Assembly: GCA_018901125.1 (NCBI GenBank)
Contig: JAHIFE010000189.1
Span: forward strand, 1 to 64,000
Origin: Pseudomonadota bacterium
GTDB lineage: Bacteria > Desulfobacterota > Desulfobacteria > Desulfobacterales > RPRI01
DNA: 64,000 nucleotides
Direction: 5' to 3'
The stretch's first letter is position 1. Every line of letters starts with the position of its first letter. The notes beneath the pieces are model-generated. The model did not search any database, had not been told where the DNA came from, and saw only the letters and a list, made by a program, of their open reading frames with translations. Positions 9,717 through 16,979 of the stretch are shown piece by piece. A program made the translations under genes and the position numbers.

Positions 9717-11444
9717 TCAGCTTTCTACGGTTTGCACTAACAGCTCTTTTCTGTAATGATCCAGAATTGTTGCTTTTGAGATCATACCCATAAACAGTTT
9801 GTTCACAACAACCGGCATGCTGTATAGGCCATTGTCATCCATTATTCGAAGGACTTTTGGAAGGTCTTCATCACTACTCACCGTTAATACTTCCCGATCC
9901 ATTATCTGCTCCACAAAAACCGTATCGTACATTATGGAATCAAATAGATATGGACGGATATCATCAAAATGTACCAGGCCCAGAAAATGTTTGCTTTTGG
10001 GATCTTCCACCGGATAATAGTTTCTATGCGAATGCTTTATAACTTCGACAAACTCCCTTAAAGACATATCCGGTCTGACAGTGATACAATCTTTTTCAAG
10101 AAGTTCCGAGATGCTTAAATCCATGAGTACTCTGGCATCGGTTCCCGGTCTTAAAAGCTGGCCTCTTTCAATCAAATCCTTCATATATAAAGAGGCCGGT
10201 TCAAAATAATGGCATATGGCAGCAGAAAGAGAAGATGTGATGATCAGCGGAACAATCACTTCATAGCCCCCGGTGATTTCAACAATCAGAAAAATACCGG
10301 TGAGGGGTGCCTGCAGTATACCGCCGATCAAACCTGCCATTCCAAAAAGGGCATAGCAGCCTTCTCCCACCCAGCTGACAGAAGGGAAGATATGGGAAAG
10401 CCCTCTATAGTAAGCAAGACCTGCAAAACTTCCAACAACCAGGCTGGGGGCGAAAATGCCGCCCGAGCCACCACTGCCCAAAGTAAAGGAGGTGGCAAGA
10501 ACCTTGGCAAAACAGGCAATAGCAACAATGGTTAATCCTTGCGTATAAACCCCTTCTATCATTTTCCGGATAGAATGATATCCTTCACCAAGAATATCCG
10601 GAAATAAAAAGCCCATAAGACCCACAATGCAGCCTCCGATAGCGGCTTTTGCCCAAAGTGGCAGGCTGACTTTGTCAAAACGGTGATGGCTTACTCTCAA
10701 GGATCTTGTCATAACGATGGAAACAAAGGAGGTGACCAGGGCAAGTCCAACACATGCCAGCACATCCTGAAAACCGATATGGAATTTTTGATGACTGAAT
10801 GCGATCTGATTGCCGGCCAACAGCCAGCTGATTTGATTTCCCGCAACAGAGGCGACAGCTATAGGCACAATTTTTTCTGTAGACCATTCCCCAAGAATAA
10901 TTTCCATAGCGAAAACAAGTCCGGTAATAGGAGCGTTAAAAATCGCTGATATGGCCCCCGCTGCACCGCAACCTACCAAGGTTATTCGTTGCCGGTCATT
11001 AAAGGAAAAAATCCGGGCAATATTTGAGCCGATTGCAGCACCGCTTATAACAACCGGTGCTTCCGGACCAGCAGAGCCACCGCTTCCTATAGTCAGACAG
11101 CTTGAAACCAGCCGGGAAAAACTTGAGCGCAGGCGCAGAAAACCACCATATTTGGATACAGCTTTTATTACCTCGGGAACACCGTGTCCGGGCTCTTCCC
11201 TGACTATTTTGTTTAAGAAAAGAGAGGATAAGGCCGCACCAATAGCAGGAAGAAGAAAAGCCCACCAGTAAGACCTGTAGTGTCTGAAAAATTCCAGCAA
11301 AAATTCCAGAGACCGATTTAAGACAAATGCCGCAATTCCGCTGCATATTCCCACAACTATGCCGGTAACGATAAGTAAAGGCCGGTCATCATGCCTTAAT
11401 GCCTCCCATTTTACCGGAGATTGTCGCAAAAACGATGGTCTCAT
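9717..11444 (-). CDS. ClC family chloride channel/transporter with CBS domains
   Basis: This 575-residue integral membrane protein carries the ClC selectivity motifs GSGGSAGPEAP (with the candidate gating glutamate) and GSGGSGGIFAP. Multiple hydrophobic helices span roughly residues 20-430; two CBS domains follow (about 440-570) and usually bind adenine nucleotides. It overlaps the upstream HTH-EIIA gene by 4 bases (ATGA), so the two are made together. Whether it is a channel or a Cl-/H+ exchanger cannot be settled here. Confidence 0.92.
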   Translation of the reverse strand: MRPSFLRQSPVKWEALRHDDRPLLIVTGIVVGICSGIAAFVLNRSLEFLLEFFRHYRSYWWAFLLPAIGAALSSLFLNKIVREEPGHGVPEVIKAVSKYGGFLRLRSSFSRLVSSCLTIGSGGSAGPEAPVVISGAAIGSNIARIFSFNDRQRITLVGCGAAGAISAIFNAPITGLVFAMEIILGEWSTEKIVPIAVASVAGNQISWLLAGNQIAFSHQKFHIGFQDVLACVGLALVTSFVSIVMTRSLRVSHHRFDKVSLPLWAKAAIGGCIVGLMGFLFPDILGEGYHSIRKMIEGVYTQGLTIVAIACFAKVLATSFTLGSGGSGGIFAPSLVVGSFAGLAYYRGLSHIFPSVSWVGEGCYALFGMAGLIGGILQAPLTGIFLIVEITGGYEVIVPLIITSSLSAAICHYFEPASLYMKDLIERGQLLRPGTDARVLMDLSISELLEKDCITVRPDMSLREFVEVIKHSHRNYYPVEDPKSKHFLGLVHFDDIRPYLFDSIMYDTVFVEQIMDREVLTVSSDEDLPKVLRIMDDNGLYSMPVVVNKLFMGMISKATILDHYRKELLVQTVES

Positions 11445-12127
11445 TTATCTGCCTTTTCCAGATGTTTTTCAAACGCCTCTATTTTTTCATAAAACATTTC
11501 AGGTGTGGGTGAGTTATTCAAGAAAGTTATAAAGGAATTATCTCTTAAGCAAAAAGATATGCGTGATAGAAAATAAAGATGAGACTTTACTGATGGGCAT
11601 ACAAGCAAAAACATTACTGATACCGGTTTCCCATCTATCGCTTCGAAATCGACTTTGTTTTTTAGAAAACAGGTGCTGACAAATGCTTTCATGTCAGTGC
11701 CGGTCAAAGGGCTTCTTGGATGAGGAATGGCGACTCCCTTGCCAATGCCGGTGGAAGTTAACTTCTCACGTTCAATCAGTGTTATATATAGAATTTCCCT
11801 GTCATGTTCCGACATATCCGGTAAAAGGGAGACAGCGTTTTTTAAAACCTCTTCAACACTGTCTCCGGGGACATCGTAGTGAAGTCCGCCGATCTTCATT
11901 GCTGAAGAGAGTGCATTTATTTCATATTCTTTTGTCTCATCCTTGTGATGATCAGAAAGTGTAAAGCTGATATTGTGCTTTTGAGCCCATTTCCCCACAA
12001 CCTCTTCGTCGAACATACAGTGGTTATCTGATTGCCTGATAGGAATCTTGCCCTGGCGTACCCATCGTTCCACAGTGTTTAGTGGGATATTAAGACATGC
12101 CGCAAATTCAGCAAGCTTTAATTTCAT
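11441..12127 (-). CDS. HTH (excisionase/MerR-like) protein fused to PTS EIIA type-2 domain
   Basis: The 228-residue protein starts with a DNA-binding helix-turn-helix of excisionase type (IPLNTVERWVRQGKIP, about residues 14-35). After a linker, a PtsN-like EIIA domain fills about 75-220, with the phosphorylatable histidine in GVAIPHPRSPL. EIIA-Ntr proteins of this kind regulate rather than carry sugar. The gene is translationally coupled to the ClC channel gene downstream, suggesting control of ion balance in response to phosphotransfer. Target promoters are unknown. Confidence 0.85.
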   Translation of the reverse strand: MKLKLAEFAACLNIPLNTVERWVRQGKIPIRQSDNHCMFDEEVVGKWAQKHNISFTLSDHHKDETKEYEINALSSAMKIGGLHYDVPGDSVEEVLKNAVSLLPDMSEHDREILYITLIEREKLTSTGIGKGVAIPHPRSPLTGTDMKAFVSTCFLKNKVDFEAIDGKPVSVMFLLVCPSVKSHLYFLSRISFCLRDNSFITFLNNSPTPEMFYEKIEAFEKHLEKADK

Positions 12128-12494
12128 TTACTTTCGCCTCACATTTTTAAAAATGTAACTTTCCTTTAAAAAACAGGTGTATCAAAATAAAAAAGTAGTT
12201 TACACAGGGTTGTGTATCTAATCAATACCTTTATTCGGATTCATACCTTTATTCGGATTATACAGGATAACTTGATTGTAATCGATGAATATAACTTGAA
12301 AATAAAGCTGTTACTAATTATGATGGGCTTGTAAAAATTTAAAAAACATCGTTTTCAGTAATTCAGGTGAAAGCTGCATCCACTTTATGAAGATAGTTGC
12401 AGCTATAATAGACTACGGTTTTCAACGGAGTGACGTATACCTATCGGAAGGACATGACATTACTTTCCGGTTATTTCATCTGAGGCGGACAAAT
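12128..12494. other. intergenic region with an 18-bp tandem duplication
   Basis: This region separates two minus-strand genes. At 12225-12260 the unit ATACCTTTATTCGGATT(C/A) occurs twice head to tail. A small palindrome ACATTTTTAAAAATGT lies just upstream of the HTH-EIIA start. No ORF or RNA gene is recognisable. Confidence 0.6.
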
Positions 12495-13127
12495 TTATGA
12501 TTTTGTATCTGAGCAGGTAATACAGATCAATCTGCCGTCTTTACCCTCAACCATCTTTGTCTGCATGGTCATTTCCCCGCATATGGCACATGCTACGGAA
12601 GGTGCCAGAGATGCATATGGCGGCATGGAAAAGTCTACTTCTTTAGTATAAAAAACTTCGTTAAACGGCTTTGAAAAAAGATCGACAGCTTTTAAATATT
12701 TCTGGCGATGCCTCTGCTGTTCGTTTGCTGTTCCTTCAGATACTGCTTTTTCAAGCTTGTTAAACTCATCTGTATTTTTGCCACTGTAATTATATGAAGT
12801 TATTCTTGAGAATCTGAAAGCTTTCTCTTTAGACCGGTTTACAACAGTATAAGCATTTTTGCCGTAATCTTTTACTATCAGATTGCCTTTTCCTGCTGTT
12901 GTGCCAATCATTACCTGAAGCCCGTCAACTGCACATGAATCATTCTCGCATACTGCTACAATCTCTTCATCAATTGAGCGTTTAATATCAAGAAGCTTTA
13001 TGCTCTCTTTTGCGACAATATAACCGTAAACAAGACCGGGACACAGATGGCCATGAAATGCAACGCATTGCTCAAGGTCAAAGGGTATTTCGGTTTCTGT
13101 TTTATAGTTATTTGATGTATTTTTCAT
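12495..13127 (-). CDS. FmdE family protein with C-terminal zinc-finger
   Basis: FmdE-family proteins are named after subunit E of formylmethanofuran dehydrogenase, but bacterial members have no firm function. The core motif FHGHLCPGLVYGY is near the N-terminus and the conserved ENDSCAVDGLQVMIGTTAGKGN stretch follows. The C-terminus has a CxxC pair (CAICGE) and a second one (CITC), forming a treble-clef or TraR/DksA-like zinc finger. I place the start at the ATG at 13127, preceded by AAGGAGG, rather than 32 codons upstream as in the ORF track, giving 210 residues. It stands alone. Confidence 0.85.
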   Translation of the reverse strand: MKNTSNNYKTETEIPFDLEQCVAFHGHLCPGLVYGYIVAKESIKLLDIKRSIDEEIVAVCENDSCAVDGLQVMIGTTAGKGNLIVKDYGKNAYTVVNRSKEKAFRFSRITSYNYSGKNTDEFNKLEKAVSEGTANEQQRHRQKYLKAVDLFSKPFNEVFYTKEVDFSMPPYASLAPSVACAICGEMTMQTKMVEGKDGRLICITCSDTKS

Positions 13128-13470
13128 AGTTAAAATTAACCTCCTTAATAAAATGTGTTTTGATATATAAACTATTATCTTTAAGTGAATATGCAAGTTA
13201 TTTTTAGAACCACTGATGTGCATCTCCAGCTGGTTATAAGAATCATGAATGATTTCGGGTTATTCCTCAAGAAAAATATTGACATACTATGATAAAATGT
13301 GATTATTTGCCATAACCATTTTAAAATATTGAAGGTACCCGTTGTAAGTTATGGGGCACCTTCGACCGTAAGGATTTTTGATAAATTTTAGATTCGCTGT
13401 GCTAACCCCGCCCAAAGCAGCGGAGAATGCACGCTATTGCGGTTCAGATTCAGATATTTGTTTATAACGA
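13128..13470. other. intergenic region with hairpin
   Basis: This is the upstream region of the FmdE gene and the left edge of the accessory block. A stem GAAGGT-CCC/GGG-ACCTTC lies around 13330-13358. No gene is visible. Confidence 0.5.
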
Positions 13471-13612
13471 GAGCCACTTTCAAAACGTTTCAGTTTGGTC
13501 AAGGTCAAGGCGGGTGAAAATATTAACCGCAGGAATACATGGAGTATTTCGAGGATTAAAATTTTCGCCCAACGCAGAGATTGGCCAAAATGGGACGTTT
13601 TGAAACTGGCTC
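13471..13612 (+). mobile_element. 142-bp MITE, copy A
   Basis: This is a full-length copy. It begins GAGCCACTTTCAAAACGT and ends with the near-complement ACGTTTTGAAACTGGCTC. The two halves are imperfectly complementary along almost their whole length, so a single strand can fold into one long hairpin. ACGA flanks it on both sides (13467-13470 and 13613-13616), a 4-bp target duplication. It does not encode a transposase; the 100-aa ORF of the track here is a by-product. Confidence 0.88.
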
Positions 13613-13682
13613 ACGAGTTAATCAGGAACAGGGAACTGCGTATGATCAAATCTAAAGCGAATAGTTCTATGTTTTTTAAAAA

Positions 13683-13714
13683 CAAAACTGCGGCCGCAAC
13701 AATACGCAGTTTTT
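13683..13714. terminator. stem-loop with T tail
   Basis: AAAACTGCG pairs with CGCAGTTTT around a 12-base loop and is followed by a T-rich stretch, as in an intrinsic terminator. No plus-strand gene is obvious upstream, so it may be a relic. Confidence 0.4.
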
Positions 13715-13748
13715 CTTTGTTTCCCAAACCATTAAATATTGATACAGC

Positions 13749-13857
13749 AACCATGGAAAATTCGACATTAAATTTTCCATGGTTATGGCCTTGTTAGCAT
13801 AATAGATGGAAAATTTTCTATTGTATATAGGCAAAAGATGGAAAATTTTCCATCTAT
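13749..13857. repeat. cluster of nested ATGGAAAATTTTCCAT palindromes
   Basis: Two perfect inverted repeats share the core TGGAAAATTTTC. The first has 14-base arms (13749-13762/13771-13784) and the second 17-base arms (13802-13818/13841-13857). The right arm of the second contains the 20-base perfect palindrome AGATGGAAAATTTTCCATCT (13836-13855). They lie directly before the first cassette-like gene. Confidence 0.75.
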
Positions 13858-13864
13858 CACAACC

Positions 13865-13871
13865 GTTGGCA
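13865..13871 (+). other. cassette 5' boundary (R'-like GTTGGCA)
   Basis: GTTGGCA fits an attC R' box and is the exact reverse complement of TGCCAAC found right after the HEPN-like gene. That is the relation expected between the left boundary of an integron cassette and the R'' box of its own attC. Confidence 0.5.
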
Positions 13872-13881
13872 GTGAAATAAT

Positions 13882-14307
13882 ATGAGCATACGAAAACGTA
13901 TTCAAGATTCTTTATTGCTTTATAAAAATGGTCATTATGAGGGTGCATTTCTTAACGCCCTGGTGGCTGTTGCCGCTACAGCACGCCGTGAAGATCCAGA
14001 TCGGAAAATGAAAGACGGAGATTGCTTTGAAGCTTTCTTAAATAAAAGACATAGAAACATTTTACAGGTTGAATTTCGCGGCGAATTGCATACCATTCCT
14101 CATATATTCTACAAGTGGTTTAGGTGTGAACTCGTTCATGAAGGTGGGTTGCCTATTGATGTTGAATTTATTGAAAGTGACCAATTATCACTTCGCGCGG
14201 GCGGCGCACCAAATTATGTTTTAAAAATGTCACAGGGTTGGTTCAACTGGCTTGTAGCAGCAGTAGTAGAGGCTGCCTGTAACAAGGAAGAGTTTGCAAA
14301 TACATAA
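13882..14307 (+). CDS. HEPN-like protein, cassette-type gene
   Basis: I recognise no named family. The 141-residue protein is helical and contains FRCELVHEG, which fits the Rx4-6H signature of HEPN ribonucleases. The N-terminal run with NGHYEGAFLNALVAVAATAR resembles the first helices of HEPN folds. It begins 17 bases after a candidate cassette boundary and ends 3 bases before an attC-like site. It could be a toxin or RNase, but no antitoxin partner is adjacent. The ORF is convincing; the function is inference. Confidence 0.75.
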   Translation: MSIRKRIQDSLLLYKNGHYEGAFLNALVAVAATARREDPDRKMKDGDCFEAFLNKRHRNILQVEFRGELHTIPHIFYKWFRCELVHEGGLPIDVEFIESDQLSLRAGGAPNYVLKMSQGWFNWLVAAVVEAACNKEEFANT

Positions 14308-14310
14308 AAC

Positions 14311-14366
14311 TGCCAACCAAGGCAATACAGCCGATCGCTACGCTCCGGCTGATTTTTTCGTTAGGG
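14311..14366 (+). other. attC-like recombination site 1
   Basis: TGCCAAC (R''-like, 14311-14317) and GTTAGGG (R'-like, 14360-14366) bracket a hairpin whose central stem is CAGCCG/CGGCTG. The 56-base length and layout match small integron attC sites. R'' is perfectly complementary to the boundary at 13865. Confidence 0.55.
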
Positions 14367-14421
14367 TGCCATACTCTGTGAATAAATATCCGCTGGGAGA
14401 TATTGGCAAGGAGATGTAAAT

Positions 14422-15120
14422 ATGTACCAAGTGCATCCTTCTGAGAGGTTGGTATCCGCGTACAAAAAACGTCCCTTTCAGGGACAACATCCGAAGGACG
14501 CGAAAGTTATTTTCTTGGGGAGAGACGCAAATTACTCAAGTGCAATTAGCAGTCATTCGTTTTTTAAACGTATCATCGAATATCACGACAATGGTGTAAA
14601 ATTTTGGGAAACATACGGCGTCCATCACCCGTTTCTCCATGATGAACATCCATACATAAAATACAAAGACGATATGTTCAAGGACGGAGTTAAGTACCAC
14701 AAGGTATTCGCAAAAATGTGCCTGAATACGCAATATGCAAAATATATCTCTTTCGTTGAGCTACTTGATGTACCAACATGTGGCAAGACTGGAGAAGACA
14801 CAAATAATATCTTCTATAAGAGTATCGACCCGGAATATATTGAGCGGCTCGAGAATTGGTTATTGAATACCGGGGATAAAATAGTTTTCGTTCCAAAAAT
14901 GGTTATTAAAGATCTTAAAAAGGTGAAGCAAAAGACCAAGCGATTCTCCTGGCTGTTGGCGGCTAACGGAGAGCTCCCGAACGACGAGCCGCACTGTATA
15001 TTAAATCAAGGGGACGTCAAATTTTACAAATGCAGCCATTTTTCCGGCGCAATTTCAAATCATCACTTGTGTAAAATTACAAATATAATAAGGGCGTTTG
15101 TCGACAACTTTATAAAATAA
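14422..15120 (+). CDS. putative uracil-DNA-glycosylase-fold protein
   Basis: This 232-residue protein shows KVIFLGRDANYSS near the N-terminus, comparable to motif A (GxDPY/GxxAN) of the UDG superfamily. SHFSGAISNHHL near the C-terminus is comparable to the motif B loop. It may therefore cleave damaged bases from DNA or be a non-catalytic relative. It lies between two attC-like sites in a row of unrelated same-strand genes. The UDG-fold assignment rests on two short motifs and needs structural support. Confidence 0.6.
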   Translation: MYQVHPSERLVSAYKKRPFQGQHPKDAKVIFLGRDANYSSAISSHSFFKRIIEYHDNGVKFWETYGVHHPFLHDEHPYIKYKDDMFKDGVKYHKVFAKMCLNTQYAKYISFVELLDVPTCGKTGEDTNNIFYKSIDPEYIERLENWLLNTGDKIVFVPKMVIKDLKKVKQKTKRFSWLLAANGELPNDEPHCILNQGDVKFYKCSHFSGAISNHHLCKITNIIRAFVDNFIK

Positions 15121-15131
15121 TAAAGAAAAAT

Positions 15132-15221
15132 GGCTAACACGCCGCTGGTGCCGACGCCGGAAAGCAACGGTTTGTTTTCTGTCACTTACCGTGGGCGGCG
15201 CGGCACAGCTTTTCGTAGCTT
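15132..15221 (+). other. attC-like recombination site 2
   Basis: GGCTAAC (R''-like) at 15132 is followed by arms GTGCCG...CGCC and GGCG...CGGCAC that form a GC-rich stem. The right box reads CGTAGCTT, which lacks one T of the GTTRRRY consensus, so the site may be decayed. Confidence 0.45.
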
Positions 15222-15242
15222 GTGGTAAGGAGATAGAACAAA

Positions 15243-15974
15243 ATGCCAGCAATTGACGAAAAAGAATTATCGATGTTGCTTTCTCCAAATGTAGATATCA
15301 GATTGATAGAGCCACATATATATTCAGTTCTCTCGGACATCGAAGTCGGCAATACATACGACACACAGTTTGGGAATATTTATGATTGGGTAGCATGCAA
15401 TCCTATATACAACCGCCTCCTTTGGGGTTATTCGGCCGCAATATTTGCATTTATCGCCAGTGATGCCTTGAGGTTATCAAAAAAAGGGAATGTACTGGAT
15501 CTTGGATGTGGCTCCCTTGCCTTTACCGCAAAGACGTATATTCAATATCCTGAACGTCCGGTTGTTTTAGTAGATCAATCTCTAAAAATGTTAAAAATCG
15601 CCAAGTCCAGATTGATAAAAATAAATGGAACGGTTCCGGACAACATGGTTTTCCTGCACGCTGATGCTCTTAGGCTGCCATTTCATGATAATAGCTTCAA
15701 TACAATAATTTCTGAAAATCTGTTGCATTGTCTCGATGACACAGAGAACTTGCTGAAAGGATTAAAGGAAATCTTGTCAGAAGATGGCAAAATATATTTT
15801 ACGACTCTGGTTAAATGCAACCGAGTGGCTGACAGATACCTTGGGGCTTTAGCAAACGCGGGAAAATTGGTTTCCAGAAACATAGAAGACCATCAAGCAA
15901 TTTTTGAGCAACTTGGAATGCCCATAAAATATGAGGTCAATGGCAATATGGCATCTATCTACTATGGCGAATAG
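15243..15974 (+). CDS. class I SAM-dependent methyltransferase
   Basis: The 243-residue protein has SAM-binding motif I VLDLGCGS near residue 85 and the acidic loop VLVDQSLKML. A later stretch, DALRLPFHDNSFNTIISENLLHC, is typical of Methyltransf_11 enzymes. The substrate cannot be told. It is a monocistronic cassette-like gene starting about 25 bases after the end of attC-like site 2. Confidence 0.85.
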   Translation: MPAIDEKELSMLLSPNVDIRLIEPHIYSVLSDIEVGNTYDTQFGNIYDWVACNPIYNRLLWGYSAAIFAFIASDALRLSKKGNVLDLGCGSLAFTAKTYIQYPERPVVLVDQSLKMLKIAKSRLIKINGTVPDNMVFLHADALRLPFHDNSFNTIISENLLHCLDDTENLLKGLKEILSEDGKIYFTTLVKCNRVADRYLGALANAGKLVSRNIEDHQAIFEQLGMPIKYEVNGNMASIYYGE

Positions 15975-15989
15975 AATCAGAGAACACAG

Positions 15990-16064
15990 CATTAAACCGG
16001 ACGCGGAACAGCTTGCTTTATTTTTTTCCGGCATTCGTGGACCGTGCCGGTTTGAGGGTTAGCT
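15990..16064 (+). other. attC-like recombination site 3
   Basis: The perfect arms AAACCGG (15994-16000) and CCGGTTT (16047-16053) are followed by GTTAGCT (16058-16064), which fits an R' box. The left box (GCATTAAAC) matches the R'' consensus poorly. Position and geometry agree with sites 1 and 2. Confidence 0.42.
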
Positions 16065-16083
16065 ATCATAAAGGAAAAATAAA

Positions 16084-16545
16084 ATGCAGTTGCAGCCGAT
16101 TGGACATATATTCACACAGTACAGGACCAAAGAAGAGTGCCCGATTCAACCCGTTTATTCTTCTGAAGCCAAGGGGAGGATTGAGGTCATTGAAGAATAC
16201 GCGGCTGGTCTCAAGGATATTGAGACCTTTTCTCATATATACCTATTGTATCTATTCGATCGCGCCGGAGAAATTCGGTTAATTCGTCCTACATTCCTTG
16301 ATGATGAACCACATGGAATATATGCTTCACGACACCCATGCCGTCCGAATGGCATAGGTATGTCAATTGTTCGGCTTGAAGAAAGGCAAAATAATATCTT
16401 GATCGTAAGTGGTGCTGATGTTCTTGATGGAACACCGCTTTTGGATATAAAGCCCTACATACCGAGATTTGATATCATAAAATCTGCCTCCAACGGCTGG
16501 GTTGGTGACAGGCCGTTGCGGCCAAAGCCAATTAACCGTGAGTAG
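16084..16545 (+). CDS. trmO: tRNA m6t6A37 methyltransferase TrmO (TsaA/YaeB family)
   Basis: TrmO N6-methylates t6A37 in certain threonine tRNAs using SAM in an unusual beta-barrel fold. The protein shows IGHIFTQYRTKEECP, DIETFSHIYLLYLFDRAG, and the core RHPCRPNGIGMSIVRLE followed by DVLDGTPLLDIKPYIPRFD. It has 153 residues, so it is the single-domain short form. It starts 20 bases after an R'-like box. The next gene begins 8 bases downstream with no attC-like site between, suggesting a deletion junction. Confidence 0.9.
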   Translation: MQLQPIGHIFTQYRTKEECPIQPVYSSEAKGRIEVIEEYAAGLKDIETFSHIYLLYLFDRAGEIRLIRPTFLDDEPHGIYASRHPCRPNGIGMSIVRLEERQNNILIVSGADVLDGTPLLDIKPYIPRFDIIKSASNGWVGDRPLRPKPINRE

Positions 16546-16553
16546 GCAAGCAA

Positions 16554-16976
16554 ATGGCAATAAAAGAAAATGAATTGAACACAGAAATTGCTGTTGAAAA
16601 CAAAAAACGTCGGATCAGGGAAACGCAGATGGAGGCTGAAAAGTCTGTTCAGCAAAAAAGGCGCGAATTAAGCGAAGCAGAAATGTCGACAAAGATAGCA
16701 CTCGAAGAGAAAAATCGCGAATTGGTCTCTCTTGCTTCCGAAAACACCAAAAACGAATCAGATGCAAAGGCATATGGGATTTCGGCAGTTATGGGGGCAC
16801 TATCAAAAACTGATCCTAAGACACTTCAGGCATTGGCAAGTGTCGGCATGAACCCGGGTCAGCTTGTAGCTAGTGCTTTCAAAGAGTTGGCAGAAAATGC
16901 GGATAAAATTGGCCAACTGAATATTTCGCCGGATCTGTTGCGCGAACTGATGGCAAATAGCAAGGAAAACATCTGA
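16554..16976 (+). pseudogene. 5'-truncated SPFH/band-7 (flotillin-like) protein, C-terminal part
   Basis: The 140 residues match only the C-terminal coiled coil and tail of SPFH-domain proteins: a charged coiled coil (about 1-70) and then KTLQALASVGMNPGQLVA with IGQLNISPDLLREL. The membrane anchor and band-7 domain are absent, and nothing in frame precedes the ATG because trmO ends 8 bases upstream. I conclude that the 5' end was lost by recombination. A truncated but still translated coiled-coil product remains possible, since the NAD-kinase-like gene follows after 3 bases. Confidence 0.7.
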
Positions 16977-16979
16977 GTA

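Noticed and set aside
10209-10535. 108-aa ORF opposite the ClC gene
   Set aside because: Shadow frame within a clear membrane protein gene.
13380-13460. GCTAACCCCGC...GCGGTT hairpin considered as another attC site
   Set aside because: No GTTRRRY box at a fitting distance and no cassette gene on its left.
13495-13797. 100-aa ORF starting inside MITE copy A (and a similar ORF in copy B)
   Set aside because: The shared N-terminal sequence comes from the repeat itself, and the continuations differ in each copy.
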